From Trichoplusia ni (Eukaryota > Arthropoda > Insecta > Lepidoptera > Noctuidae): DNA of 64,000 nt. Below the pieces are notes generated by a model. It was not told where the DNA came from. It saw only the letters and a list, made by a program, of their open reading frames with translations, and searched no databases. Below, one piece after another: positions 23,301 through 37,300 of this stretch. The stretch is from the NCBI RefSeq assembly GCF_003590095.1, contig NC_039500.1, positions 3,534,001 through 3,598,000 of the forward strand, read 5' to 3'. Every line of letters begins with the position of its first letter. The stretch's first letter is position 1. The position numbers and the translations under genes are program-made.

Positions 23301-26300
23301 CGCTTAATGAATGTGAGACGCTTCTGCCATAGCTCTACACAGACACACTATTTCTTTTAATCTTCAAAATAATGTTTGTTTTGAAATTGAATCTGAGAAA
23401 CGTATTCATAAAGCGCCTGGTTGAGACGGCTGGGCAATAACTAAGGTCTGAAATGCTTGTAATATCCACATCGGCGAGCAAAAAACGAGGCAAGTAAAGC
23501 GAATTAACTTCACAAAACTAACTCGATGCCCATAACAGGCCACTTTGGACGAAAACAAAATGTACCAGACCACAACAACGCCAAAATGCCGTTATCCAAA
23601 AAGATAAAATTTCCCCAAAAAAGGTGCATCGATAAAAACAATCGATGAATTCATTCGGACACCGGTTCGAAGGCCAGCACAGATACAGAATTAAAAAGTA
23701 TAAGCGGTCGAGTCGGGTTTATTAAATTTCAAATATTTACCGGTTGATATTACAATTTTAAATTTTTCGGACTCGCCGCGACATAGTTTGCGGGTCACAA
23801 ATGGCGGCAGATGGGTCTCACTTGGTCACTGTTATTTGAATACGTCTGGATCGATCGTCTATTTCTGATTATGAGAGCATTAGGTATTGTAACGAGTCTT
23901 TTTAACTTTATAATGGGATTATCAGCATTGTAGATCGTTGACTGACACTTGTGCTTCAATTTGAATACTCCTCAAAATATTCGCGCCGTCGAAACTTTTT
24001 CAAAGGGGAAAAATTGTTGTACATCTCAACTCATGTATAAAAATGTTGGCGTTTGATATTTGTATCATTTGGTAGCATGTCACTTTACCTATTGACGACT
24101 TAGGGACCACTGGTACCTGTCACTTTGCATACCCGCTGTGGAACTCTTTCACTTTTATAAACCTAATCATTGAAGTAACGGTATGCTCTCAAGTGTCAAC
24201 TTCATTAATTTTATTTGACTCTTGACAAACGCCGTCATAGTTAAAATCATGATTTGATGTATCCAATCTCATCTTGATTGAATTTGATGGAAATCTTTTT
24301 TATGCAAGAATTTTTAATGAAATAGATTAAATTTTCTTCATCAATAAGAAGGATGTATGTCGTGATGTTGTAGGAAACGAATTTAGAATTGCTATTGAGT
24401 AAATACTAGGTGTTACGTAAGGACATGACGTCACAGGACTAAATTATCATTGAACTATGATCAAATTTAGAGTAAGTAAAAAGCAGCCATTATTTTAGGA
24501 CTGGAGAAAGCAATCATAGATTCAAACAGACTTACTTTAAGCAATGATATTAAAACAAAAGTAGTTCATACATATTTAGAATTTACAAGTCAAGAGCCAA
24601 ATTACATTTATCCTTGTATTTTGTGAATCTTCTAAACTTATTTATTTCGACTTATCTTCTCAAAGTAGACGAATTAGAAATTTCTACTTGACTTAGTCAC
24701 AAACTACAAAAATACATGTTATAATAATGAGAAATCCTATTTACAGAATAAATGATTTAAATCCAACAAATCTTGTACCAATTTCCATTGTAAACAATAA
24801 TATTAAGAGTATTGACACCGGGTGTACTGGTGATACCACTTTTGGTTTCAATGTTGCTATCGAACTTTCTATTTGGGATCTCGCTTTGATACATGCGACT
24901 GAACGAAATAGTTTTAAGTGAAAATCGATTTAATTGCCTTAATATATGGATGTTTTTGGTAAAGCAATTTCACGTGAGATTGGAGCTGCCATTAGAGCAA
25001 GATGAGTGTCAAAGGAAGTACTATTTCCTAAATATTAAAGGATCTAGAAGACCTAGTAACTGAGAAAATATTAAAGCTGTAGAAATAGATAAAGGAAAAA
25101 GTATTAAAGGAGAAGAATGTACCTAGGGGATTAGAAGACTTTAATCCAAGAAATTTGAAACAGTTGAAAAATAAAAATGAAACGTATTTCAATATGTGTA
25201 CCTAGTTTCGTACCGTGATGAAGTTAGTGTGGTGTAATATTAACATATTAGTGATCATTTGAGACTTTTTATAGCTAAAGGGGAATTTAAGTTGTTCTTT
25301 CCTCATCTCCTTAAAATCTTTCTCCCTAATCCCTATCTTTACAATCATACACAAAGTTAATTGTCACATAATTATTCGGGCACTTAGTTTCAACTGGCAT
25401 TCTTTCATTTACATGAATATTGAATGCAACTCATTATGATTCTATAGAGCAACAGTTTTAGCATATATAATTAATTAAAATGCTATAAATATGCATTCGT
25501 ACATGATCAGTGGGGGAAGGCCTGGTGTGAATCATGACTGGGTTTCCTCGAATGTCTAGCTTTTGTCGGTCTGTCTAGATTTACTTATAATCATTAGTAT
25601 TGCATAGTTATTTTGTTGCTAGCTGAACTAGTAGTATTAGGCTTTATATTAAGACTTATAATGATGCTAAGTTGTTAAATATTCATTTTTGCAATATATG
25701 TATGGATAGGAATTAGTGTCTAGGATACAAAAGTGCATATGAAATTCCTTGAAAGAAAGATTAGATTTAACATTATTCGGTTTGATAGATGAATTATCTG
25801 GTTTTTGAAATTGATATCAATTCAAATAGTCTATCTATCTATCGATTATAACGATTGTTCATCCAACAGCCAAAAACATTCTTCACATTTACTGAAGATA
25901 TTTCATACACATTAAAAGCAAAATGCAAACAACGAAAGAATGATAATTTAAAAGCAAGATCAACAAAAATCAAGTGCCACTGAAATTGAGAAACACCTAC
26001 AAAGTTCCCGAGGACTGGAATTGCATATTTTTTTAAATACAACATTCAAATCTCACTGTTATTATTTCATTTCATTCTTAATGGCTTTCAAATCACATAC
26101 AAAAATAATCTCAGCCTTCATCTTGGATAACTCCTACTCGATCCAACAAAACATCTCATTTCGAATCAGCTTTAAACAAAATTACACTTAAAGCTAATCA
26201 CGCAGAGTTGAATTCAGTTTAACAGTGTTTGGTTATTAAGACATTTTCGTAGTTTTAAAAGTGAAGAATCTGTATAAAGATTTTGTGATTTTGAAAATAC

Positions 26301-29300
26301 GGCGAGTGAAACCCGAATGCCGGATAGTTTTTGCCATTGCCGCTTGAATAATATCGCGTGTTAATTATTTCGGGTGCTAATTAGCTGGAAGGGTACCGTG
26401 GTGAAATAAAAAAACCTTTTGCAGTAACTTAGTATGTGTTGAATTGATTTTGGAAATTCAAAACTTTAAAACTGTCTTTAAAGATAATTTTGGGAAATGC
26501 TGTCATGAATTCTGATGAGTTGATTAATGTTTTTATTGATTTCGTCATCAAAGACCAAAGAAATAAATAAAATCTTTAGTTTCGTTCGAGTATCAAATAT
26601 AATTTACTCAATATCAATGCAATTGAATTACTTGAAATGTGTAATTTGACACTTACTTATAAATAAAATTTAAGCCAAATAGAAATGGCCACCTTTTTAC
26701 GTAATCTTATTCCTATTTTCGTCTGTTTTTCATCTACAGAACTCGTATTACGCTAAATGACGCGCTTGACACATATTTTTTAACCAAAAACATCAGTGAG
26801 GAGTTAGGTGACATTTTATGGCTTGTTCCAAACATCAACTGGATGTAAAAAGTCCAATTTTAAACGTCAAGACGTGGCTCAAGCATTCTTAAGTTTAGGT
26901 GTCGTGAATAACTGAATAAAACAATTGTCTTGTTTTAAGATCGAGTTTTATTGCCGTCTTTAGTGACTGTGAGAATTGACAATAAAATCTTAGAAAAGCC
27001 TCAGATAAGTCATTGTAATAGAATTGAAAACGTTGATTGTGTTCAACATTAAATGTACCAACAATTAAGATACATGTTTCATAAAGCTTGATAATCTGGA
27101 CGGCATAAATCTGTGCTAAACACGACCGGAGTCGGGCGCCAGCGCCAGTATAATAAACAACAAAAGTTTCGTATCAAAATTTATAACATTTTATTAAGAG
27201 TGCGGTACTAGGCGGGCAGAGCAGCGAGGAGGTTTAATGAACGTATCGGTTACGGCGTCGAGTTACACTCGTTAGTGGGTGACGTCGACGCTGCTACCCG
27301 TTCATTGTCTCCTGGTACTCTCACCAAGATGTTTTGTTCTTGGATAACCAGAATTATGTTCCTTTAGGCAGTTTATTTACGGAATCGAAACAGATACGTA
27401 GGTTAATTGAACAGCTAGTCAACTAACAGGTAGGTTACGTTCGCGATCTCCCCGTAGCAACGCTAGCACGAATTACATAGCAGACATCGCTCAACCAGGC
27501 TTGATTGACGTTACATTTAATTCTAACAGACAGCAATAGATCCCCGCATAATCTACCCACACTCCCAAACAAAAACAAATACAGTGTACACTCAAAACAG
27601 TCCCCTGCACGCGTCAACAAAGCGACGACTGAATAGAAGTTGCCTCTGACGCGGTGTTGACGAACCGTCAATTTGTCAGGCCACCAACACCCAGACAGTT
27701 TCGAGCTCTCCCAACCACCCGAAGAATGGGCACCGATGACGGCGCACGAGATATATTGGAGCCCCGACGTCCGACGATTAGGCCCCATGCCAACCCGAAC
27801 ACGCCCGATGATTCACGAACGGGTTGAACGAACGCACCCGAACGCGATTGTGTCAATTGTTTTTCTTAAACGGACGAACATTAATTTGAACATGCGGGTT
27901 TGAATTTCGAATGTCGCACATTCTATTTAGCGTTAACTGTTTCGGTGATAATAGTCGATTTTCTAGTCGAGGTTAATGAATAAAATCGACTAAATGTAGG
28001 TTAGTTTTGCGTGATTAATAGAATTCGAACCGGTATGTTGCTAGTTGGCAACAACTCTTTGATGTGGCGGACTCGATTCATTGGGAAAATGAGCAGTGAA
28101 ACCTTATGACAACATTTGAATGTCAACCTGCATTTCTGTTTTAAAACTAGAACTCAGAAACATAAGCCATCTATTCGATTGATGTACTATCTTGGGTAAA
28201 ATCATTTGAAGGAAATCCTAAAGAACTTATTTACACCAAAAGACCTAGTAAGAACTAAGAACGACCAGTTCTCCTCTCAATTTAGATATAAATTGCGAAA
28301 TATTGTATCTGGCAACACTGCGGCCGCGTTGACATCGGGTGTGTCAATTATTTGGCAGAGTTGCGGCGCATTCTGGGCCATGACGACCAAGACCACTCTT
28401 TTGTCACCAATACCATCATCAAGGCGTTTATGACCGTACCTTCCACAACATAGGGCTCAAATTCTAATGTAACCACTTCAATGAATGTATGTTTATTATA
28501 TAGATTTTGTTTTCTTGTGTCAGTTACGTTTAGTAGAAATACTTATAACTTACTAACCGTCTTCCTTGTTCTAAATTCAAAACGTAATTCTTATTTACTA
28601 AAAAAAAAACTATAGTGAGGTTCCTTTGAACATCGATAAAAATCAAAAACAGAATCGTTACTAATAACTAGTGTTGTAGACCATTTATCATAAGCACGTT
28701 AATGAGATCGATGTTCGCGGATCGGTCATTAGAATCGATTTTGAATCGATTCAGCGTTTGAGCGAGACAATGGCCTCTGGGTGTCCGCTTGATTTACGTT
28801 CGCTCGTTACGCCCGCCGTAATGAGCTCTGCACTGTTTCGTTTACATCTCTCGATTATAAATAGTGATGACTAGATATGGTATATGTAATTATGTCCATA
28901 TTTTTTAAAACAAAAACTTATTAGAATTGTTTTTCTACATAAGGGCTGTTATACGCTTTTGTAAACTGAGTTGGTTAGATGTTTTGCGTTTTAATTTGTC
29001 CGTCTGTTTTCTGTGTGAACTCTCAAGAATTAAAAACTTATATAAGTATAAAGAAATAACGTAAAAAGGCTTCGCTAAAGCCTATAATTATATTATAATC
29101 ACGATAAAATACAAAAACATCAGTTTTCTGAATAATATTTACATTAATATATACAATTACTGTAACATTCAATTTAATTAATAATTTTAATGTACTTAAG
29201 ATTATCATAGCATTATTATTAATAAAATATACTTATGCAAATTGTGTTTATTTAATCTCATATCCCGTCACTAAAACTTATCGATATAATTCGAATAACA

Positions 29301-29640
29301 TAATCGCATCCTTATTCACCTTTACTGTACAAAAATGGTAATAACAGAATCTTTCAGTTGTCAAAGTTGTATTATGAGACCAAAAATTTACAATCGACTT
29401 CAAATAAAAACTACTATGCTAAAGTTGATGAATTTTTCATTATCAGATCAAATGACAGCTAAGTTTGTCACGTTAAATGGAAAAGTATCAACAAAATCAC
29501 TTCAGCCAGTCTAAAGTTCTGAAATAACAAAAAAAAACAACAAAATAACGATGAATTAAGAAACTCCTCTTTTTGAAGTCGTTTGAAAACAGGACTCAAC
29601 TTGTCATTATGAAAGCAAGCTCCTCTCTGAATATCACATT
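17330..29640 (+). other. hth intron segment, no supported gene
   Basis: This is about 12 kb of AT-rich intron. TGATTGAT motifs, matching Exd/Pbx-Hox sites, occur singly (for example near 18,002 and, outside this stretch, 15,953). A moderately GC-rich patch lies at 27.4-27.9 kb, with overlapping open frames that I cannot assign. No complete transposable element was recognised. Confidence 0.55.
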
Positions 29641-29694
29641 TTTAACACCGACGCTAATTATCCTCATAATTATGAAGTTTTAATTCAGATTATT

Positions 29695-29726
29695 CTTACA
29701 CTATGTAATGTTTGTTACAGGTAAGT
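29695..29726 (+). promoter_or_regulatory. Recursive splice site (ratchet point) in the 43.5-kb hth intron
   Basis: TTTGTTACAG (29711-29720) is fused to GTAAGT (29721-29726), so a T-rich acceptor sits directly on a perfect donor. The junction divides the 43,456-base intron into 22,656 and 20,800 bases, close to the middle. Using it from 7064 would regenerate the donor with no exon left in the mRNA. A possible cryptic donor, CTGAG/GTATAG, lies 42 bases downstream (29762/29763), and the stretch between has an in-frame stop. The 8-mer AGGTAAGT is expected about once by chance in a window like this, so the pyrimidine tract and position carry the case. Confidence 0.5.
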
Positions 29727-30759
29727 CGTTTTAATATTTTATAGTGAAGGAGACCTGCTGAGGTATAGTATTGCATGGTTTGGTATCACCGGGACGCCCA
29801 ACAAGATTGACCTCGCCAATATCTCTTAAGTGAATGATGACCAGCGAATCGAAAACCTTGTGTTAGATCAGTAACCCGAACTAAATCCAACTAGATTGGA
29901 GTTTTAAACAATACTGGACAGCTTTATTGATATTTTAAATGATTTTTTATTCCAAATTTGTCATAAATGGTTAGTTTTCCTATCGATGAAATATTCAGCT
30001 TGTTTTTAAAATGTTATACAACCCTTTAAGTTTTAGATTTAGTTATTTGTCTCATTTTTCTTCTATAACTGTCATTCCAATTAACGATGGTCGTCTAACA
30101 GCAGATAGAATATAACTTTATGGTTTTCTTAAGTGCATTTCCATACTCATAGAAAAATCAGAGACAGACAAATCCAAGGACAATCTAGAGTTTTACACCG
30201 TACGTCGGTAACCACAGATGATAAACATCAGATGAAAACTGTTTTCTTAATACTCTCAGACGCAGATCCGAATACACAATGTTTTCCTTCCATCCCACAT
30301 AGAAAAATAAAATAAGAAAGAATTTAAAACATTCCCAGGCCTAAATCCACAATCACGTAACATATTTATTACATCACAGGTATTTATTTCCCAATAAAAT
30401 AAAGCTGTAGCCTCAATAGCTGACAGTGGAGAAAAAAATAGTTTTTTCAAAAACGCAAATCAAATTGAACAGAGATATAACAATAAATTGTGCTCCATCG
30501 CAGTAAAAACAGTTGAAGCCACGTCAAAACAACGGATTATTGTAAATTACGTGGATTTGGATCCTTGGAGTTATATAGCTAAACAGATGGGGGTGTCTCA
30601 GCTGACTCACTACATGTTAAACACTTTAATAGTGTCGTGTTTGACATCCTGGCTGGATTTAGTGTTGTTTCAGAATGAAAAAAAAAAAATGTTAGCAAGG
30701 CGTCATTATTTAACACTCTATTAGGTTCTGTTTTTTTTATCGTGGACTCCAATATAATT

Positions 30760-31072
30760 AATGACAAAAATACCAAAAATTTATTTTAATATTACTTCTT
30801 TTCCAAGTCTCTCTGATGATGCATTAAAATGCACTTTAATAGAATATTTAGTTGAAACTTTCAAAATTAGTTCAGGAATTCTTAGAAGTGAAGCCAAACG
30901 CTTCCTTTTACATATCGATAAAATAAGAAATACGAGAGAAGTCAGGGGCATAACACTCTCCAATGGAGTCCCACTGGGATCTATTTTGGGCCCCCTTCCC
31001 CGAATCTCCAAAATATTTTTTTCAACCATCTCTAAGTGTCGTATTTATAGATCGACACGGGTTGTAGTTTGA
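30760..31072 (+). pseudogene. Reverse transcriptase fragment of a non-LTR retrotransposon
   Basis: The plus-strand frame contains LSNGVPLGSILGPLPRI at about 30,957-31,007, a clear match to the conserved GVPQGSILGPLLF motif of LINE reverse transcriptases. Upstream residues are compatible with the preceding RT region but diverged. The catalytic DD motif that should follow is absent, and the frame ends at 31,072. It is a dead, strongly truncated copy; the clade (jockey- or CR1-like) cannot be told from this much. Confidence 0.6.
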
Positions 31073-31848
31073 TTTAGTTTCATTTTGCTTTAAATATTTC
31101 AGTTGAAAACTTTTGTTTCGTGGATTTGAATAATGCTAACGTAAATTATACTAATGGAGACAATAGATTTTTAGTGTTGTACGATCATATGTATAAAAAA
31201 ACGCTAATGTGGTCATAAACATTTCCAGATTGATAGTATTAATAAATATAAAGGAAACAAGCACTACATCATTCGTTTCTTTGTCATTCTTGATAGAAAT
31301 ATTATTGTTGTAATTAAATTAGACGTATCTGTAGTACTTGTTTATAAACTAACCACTATGGATGTTGTTTATAATGTAGGTAGTAATTCTGCAAACATGA
31401 TAGATAGCAATTGAAATAAGCATGTGATTTATGTACGATTAAAATGAAGTGAATATATCTTAACGTCACAAGGTGATACGATCTAAAAACAATAATTAAC
31501 GAATTATCATACACCGATCAACAAAATCAACAAAAATTGAATGACGAAAGATAACATTTTCCATGAATGACGCACATTATTTGTAAAAATATAGTTTTTC
31601 AATAACGGTAAATAACGCACATTGAGATAATGAATGAATTTACGTAATGAACCGTAAAAGCTTTTAATTCAACACTAAAAATCATAAATAAGATTTACAA
31701 CGCAACGTCCATTTGCAATAAAAACAATCCCATTACCACAGCACATTATTATAACGAAAATTCATTAAGGTACCAACCATTAATTTCATTCCGCATCCGA
31801 TGCAATGCCATTACTCTCATTCCTTACCAAAACAAACAAATCCTACAA

Positions 31849-32151
31849 TTATTCTAAGTCCACCAAATTATGTTCGCCACAAAGCCATTCTATTCTAACC
31901 GCTATTGCTTTAGATATATGGTTTACACTGACCGCATTCCCTTTGCCGTCTGTGGATTCCTCTGAAGCCATACCATCGAAAATGTTTTCAACGATTTTAT
32001 CAAAAACAGTATCTATATCGATCACAATAAGGTCGATGGCATCTGCAGCTTCATGTGGTACAATCTGATCCCCAAGTTCTGTCCCAAAATTCTCAAGATA
32101 TTGAAAGATTAGCAGTGGGTTGCGCTCTGGATGTCCCCATAAATAATACAT
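31849..32151 (-). other. Unassigned 100-codon open frame
   Basis: The minus-strand frame reads MYYLWGHPERNPLLIFQYLE, then an acidic stretch with IDLIVIDIDTVFDKIVEN. The residue pattern looks protein-like, but I recognise no family, and there are no splice or promoter signals. Open frames of this length occur by chance in a window this size. It may be a transposon relic. Confidence 0.2.
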
Positions 32152-33541
32152 CGGCTAGGGGACACCGTGATGGATCGTGTCTGTCTATCCACTTTCTATT
32201 AGTCGGGAATTCTTAAAGGGTGGTGTAGGGTGGCTGTTATTATTAACGGCGACCAATGTTAGCTTAGCAAGTGATACCGCGGGCTCATTAATTCCGTAGA
32301 TGATTTCAGAGGGGCATTACAGTTGTCATGTAAACAGATTTGCTATAAATCTTTTGAGTGCTTTTGTTGGTCGACAATTGTGCTTTCTCCTTACGGCTCA
32401 AGAAGGGTTGCTAGTGTTATGTATTTTTATATGATTTATGACATGCCGGCTGTGACTCCCTGTCTCATATAATAGAATTGGAGAAATTAACATCGAACCA
32501 TTTGTAGTAACTACAATAACATGAATTTCTTATTATTAAGATTCTCTACAAAAAGAATATGACAGCTGCTAATGTTAAAAGTCATCGAGATTTTATAAAT
32601 CACGTAGAAATCAACTATATCAGTCCCAAATTTAGACTAAAAATAATTATAAAATATTCGCCAACGATTCACACGACACTTGATCCAGAATAAAATCAGT
32701 TCAGTTGTAAATCACTTGGCATTCCAAATATTTGCTGATTGTAACATTCCTGACGAAAACATGGGAACCATTATCTACATCAAACGATAGTCAAGTATTC
32801 GGGTGACCGATAAGGATGAATGAAAACCTAGAGCAACACACGTTATCTATCACTTAAGAATTATTCTAAAAATAATAATATCTTGTAAAGTTCTGACAGT
32901 AATGCTAGGAATATAGTCCCTATCCAGAAATAACGAGTTATGGATCGCAATGGTTGCCTCGTTATCAATATATTTCTTTATGATTATGTTTTATAACAGG
33001 CCTACATTTTTAAGACCCCTTTTCAAATAGAAGATAAATGCTGATGTATTTGTAACAAGACACATTGGTTCATAATTAGTTTCGAATTTGCAGCCATAAA
33101 GATACTTAACCATCTAATCAGTCGGTCTAAGGCAACACGACGCATGCACCGATATACTATTTATGTCATCAATTTTTTCTCTAGGTATCTTCTCCCTGCG
33201 ACAAATAGATGTCAAATCAAATTGAATTCTTTTGAAAACTTCAAAAACTTCGAACTAAGAAATAAGGAAAAGATCTTTGACAAAACCGTTCACCTGTTTA
33301 CTTTGACTCGAACAATATTTTTATTATTCATCCGTTGTCCCTCCAATAAAACTTGTGTTAAAGTTACTGCCTGTTTCATTCACTTGTTATTTTTCAATAA
33401 GGTGAACAAAAAACGTATTTTTGAAGCGAATAAAATTGTCTTGATCATCAATTGAAATGGTATTGTTAGAACTATCCATTTAAAAAATTTGATCAGAAAT
33501 GGATTTTAGTTTTTTTCATTCATGGTTAATTTTATGGTCAA

Positions 33542-33722
33542 CTAGCTGTTACCAGTGAAAATTATCCCACTGGAACATACAATCTTTATAAAAACGTGTT
33601 AATCCAGATGATAACTATCTGTCTAGCAAATGCCGTCTAAATCCGTTTAGTGGTTTATGTGTGAAAGAGTAACCAACATCAATCCATACTTACAAACTTT
33701 TGCATTAATAATATTAGTAGGA
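33542..33722 (-). mobile_element. Short non-autonomous Helitron, TCCTAC...CTAG family
   Basis: Read on the minus strand the copy starts TCCTACTAATATTATTAATG and ends in CTAG, next to T, as Helitrons do. Its interior has the lepidopteran family stretch TTACTCTTTCACACATAAAC and the GGATTTAGACGG-like part. It is an internally shortened copy (181 bases), has no open frame, and lies 270 bases from a longer copy in the same orientation. Confidence 0.65.
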
Positions 33723-33991
33723 TTGTCTATAATACTCCTTGTCTATTTTATTTAAGTGATTGTGTCGCACATTTTCTTAGTAAAACTAAACTAGGTACGG
33801 TATGAGTTAGTTCGTCCCCCGGCGCCGCCCGCTTATCATAATGCGTCCTGAAACATTTTCCGAGTCGACTCACAAGTCTTGCGAAACTTCAATATGTTTG
33901 GCTGGTACAATACACAAGACTAAGCGATTATGACAGTTAAAAATACAGAATTTTGTACAAGAAGTTTGAATAGTTAATCACATATTTTTTA

Positions 33992-34309
33992 CTAGCTGTT
34001 GCCCGCGACTTCGTCCGCGTGGTTAGAAGATATAAGTTATAATTTATAACTGCCTTCTATCTATCTATCTATCTGCCTTCTATCTATCTTGTAGGATTCA
34101 GTCAGCGTTCGCAATGTAAGCGCAAAAAATGTGTCTTTTACGACCTCACATTAGAAACCTCAAACATTGTAGCGTATGTGTTAATCTGATGTATGAGCTA
34201 TATTGTGGTGAAGTTTCATTCAAATCCATTCAGTAGTTTTTACGTGAAAGAGTAACAAACATCCATACATCCATACTTACAAACATTCGCCTTTATAATA
34301 GTAGTAGGA
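33992..34309 (-). mobile_element. Non-autonomous Helitron, TCCTAC...CTAG family
   Basis: On the minus strand the copy begins TCCTACTACTATTATAAAGG and ends with GACGAAGTCGCGGGCAACAG then CTAG before T. It contains the family stretch GTTACTCTTTCACGTAAAAA and a (TATC)n microsatellite at about 34,057-34,091. No protein is encoded. The terminal GACGAAGTCGCGGGC part is shared with the Helitrons at 39.6 and 59.2 kb, which suggests mobilisation by the same autonomous element. Confidence 0.8.
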
Positions 34310-37300
34310 AGTAGGTATGGGAGACAAAATATATTTAACAGAGTTTCTTAAATTTCTATATTACTGAGTTAAGAAATTATCTGCCTCTTATCCAGTGTTT
34401 TCTTCTGTATTAAGACCTAAGCATTAGTAACAAAGTATTTACTTTAAGATGCTCAATACATAATTATGGCTTTAGACAAATCATGTGGCAAAAAAAGTAT
34501 TGGAAATTACCACTGATATTTCCAAATTCAGCTAAAAGCCCCCAATAAATTCCATACAGTTGTTATTTAAACATTCTTTTCGTTAAAACTTTGTCCCCCA
34601 AACAATTACAGCTTCAGGAAAACTTCAATCAATATCAACTTTTTATTATTGAAAGTAAATATATTATATCGCTTTGTCTACTTTCACTTTGGCAAAACTT
34701 TTTCGAATGTTTAATACACTTAGAGGGGTAACTTCGTCCATGTTTCTTTCAATCATATCTTTCCTTGTTTTCAAAAGTTTTTCAAGTATTTTTTCTCTCT
34801 TTTTATCATCGCGAATGTAGATGCTTTTAGGGCAGTTTTGAGTCTCGGGATTTCAAGATGACATTGCAAATAATGTGATATGTCTTCAGAGGATTTTATG
34901 TTAAAAAGGAAAGTTTTTCTCCTGTGAAATTGACTTGTGTATGGTTTGATCAATAAATATTGTTTTGTATTTGTTTGTCTCGGAGTTTGGGAACAGGAGC
35001 CTTTATCTGGGGTAATTCATGATTGGGGTCTTGTTACTGAGATAACAGCGTAAATCATTCTGAAATTTCTCGTTACTATTTGTGGAACTTTGAGGAAGAA
35101 ATATGGAAGTGTATCGTCCGCCAGTTTTAGGTTATGACTGATATTCAAAAAAATGTCATGCGTCTAATGAATTTCTGCGAAACTGATTTTATTTGTAAAC
35201 ATTTTCACTCACTTCAAGACTTATGACGCGAAGGGAAAACTCGCAGACAAATATCTTTAATGACGTATAGCGCTGATTATATTGACACGAGTTATTTCAT
35301 TATGAGCATTTGAGATGAAACAACAAAATAATCTCTTTCCAACCTATTTGTACTTGACTCATCTTTGTATTTTCCGAAAACGATTATCTTTGAGTTCTTG
35401 GCAAATAAATGTTGCGTTTATCAACGTGTAAACTTAAAGTAAATTGTCGTTTGACGCAGACAAGAATTACGATGACAGGATATTTCTTAGAAGATGAGAT
35501 TATGGAATGAGGCTTTATGTACAAAAGCTTAATGTGGCTTCAATACGTGGACACAATAAAACTGAATATACGAGCTACGGAACCCATAGGTCATGTTGAG
35601 ATGAGTCTAGATGATCTGAGTTTCGAAATCCAATTATTTTAGAAATTAATAATTATAGAAAATGACGACGATGACCAGTTTGAATATTGGTTTATGCTGA
35701 ATAATACCTGCGTCCTTCTTATGTAAGGAACTTTTTCTCGAATTGAAGAAACGTTTGAACTGTTGAACATCAGTCGTGTATTTTGTCGATTGCTAGGTAT
35801 ACAAATATCAACAGCCTATGTACTTCCTGGGATTCAAGTGTTCAATATAATAATTCGAACCTAAATTTTAGCTATGAAGGCGAATCAAATAGGTTACTAT
35901 TCTTTATTCATTTCTTTTTATTGACCTGATATTGTAATTAATGTAACACTCAATAAGAAACCGATATATTAAATGGTTTGCCTATAATTCGAAGCATAGC
36001 TACCACGTAGGTAAGTAGTTCACTTTTAATCAACTAACCAACAAATTTATCGACTTAAAAGACTAAAGTCAGTATGATAACGTGACATGCAGTCAGGCAC
36101 ACCCTGACTAATCTAGGTAGACTGCCAGTTGATTGGCCAATGCTTTTAACTCTGATGTCGAACTCATCGAAATCGATCGAGCAGTAATTTATGACATCAA
36201 AGCGAGTTGGAGGAAATGAAGCAAATCTTACTTAGACGACAGGTTTAATACTTTTAAAATATAATCTGTTTAATGCATGTTTTGCAAGGAAAATTTTCGC
36301 TTACCTGCATTTTCAAGATGCGTCAGAAGTTCAGAACTACTTATTTAAAATATGTCGGTTATCAAAAAAATCACGGGTTCAATCTGAATGACAGTTAGGT
36401 AAAACCGAAGGATATAGCACTAAAAAGACAGGATTATGTCAAACCGTTTGATGACAGGGATGTAAATGATGATATAGGACATATAATGCTCGTTAAAAAC
36501 AAATAATATCCGGAAAAATATGATTAGGTATTGGAGAAAAGATTTAAAAAGCATAAAATAAAAATGGAAAAGCAAACATTATGAATATGAATGGGAGTAC
36601 CACAGCTATTCATACAATGGGTATTTGAGCGGGGGAGGTCGCTGTAGGGTAAGACAAAGACTCTCAAATCTATCGCGGTTTAGAGTTACATGCGAAAACA
36701 TACACAAACAGACGAATGATATTGAATACGTGGGCGCAGAGCAAAGAAGATGTGGATGTGGCAATATGAAAGATTAAAAAGTCAATGAAACAATAAAATG
36801 CTAATTGATATCGTAAGTTTTGTCCAGTAGATATATTGTATTAGATGCAGGAAGGTTTTTAATATAGTATCTTGAAACACATAATATTGAAAATATTGTG
36901 AAATGTTTTTGGAATAAGACTGCCATAAAGACATTTCCTTATATTAATATTATCCACATATAATTTCGTTTTACTTCAGACATGCACTGTCCATAATTTT
37001 CCATTCGTACATCGTGAACAAACTATAAAATATAGTTATGAATACCGACTTCCCCTCTCTCGGGGATTGAGCTTAGCTGAGAATTATTTGAGAGATTCCT
37101 TTACGGAAAATAGCTGTAGTTTTTGTACGGTATTAAAATCAATTTCAATCTTCATCGTGAATTGGAACTTTAGGAGTGTGCTCTAGCATGACTGTTAGTA
37201 ACTAATCATAGGCGGTCGCTCATGAAAATATACGGATAGAGGTCTGTTTGAACATGTAAAGTTTACCAACCAGTTGAACCCCAAATCTGTCTGAGAACTC

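Noticed and set aside
27435..27903. Open frames in a GC-rich patch on both strands
   Set aside because: They are mutually overlapping and have no recognisable residues or splice sites.
34057..34091. CRISPR-like short repeats (TATC units)
   Set aside because: It is a simple microsatellite inside a Helitron; there are no spacers and the genome is animal.
36295..36315. Antisense fused splice site ATGCAG/GTAAGCG on the minus strand
   Set aside because: No minus-strand gene is supported here, and one such site is within chance expectation.
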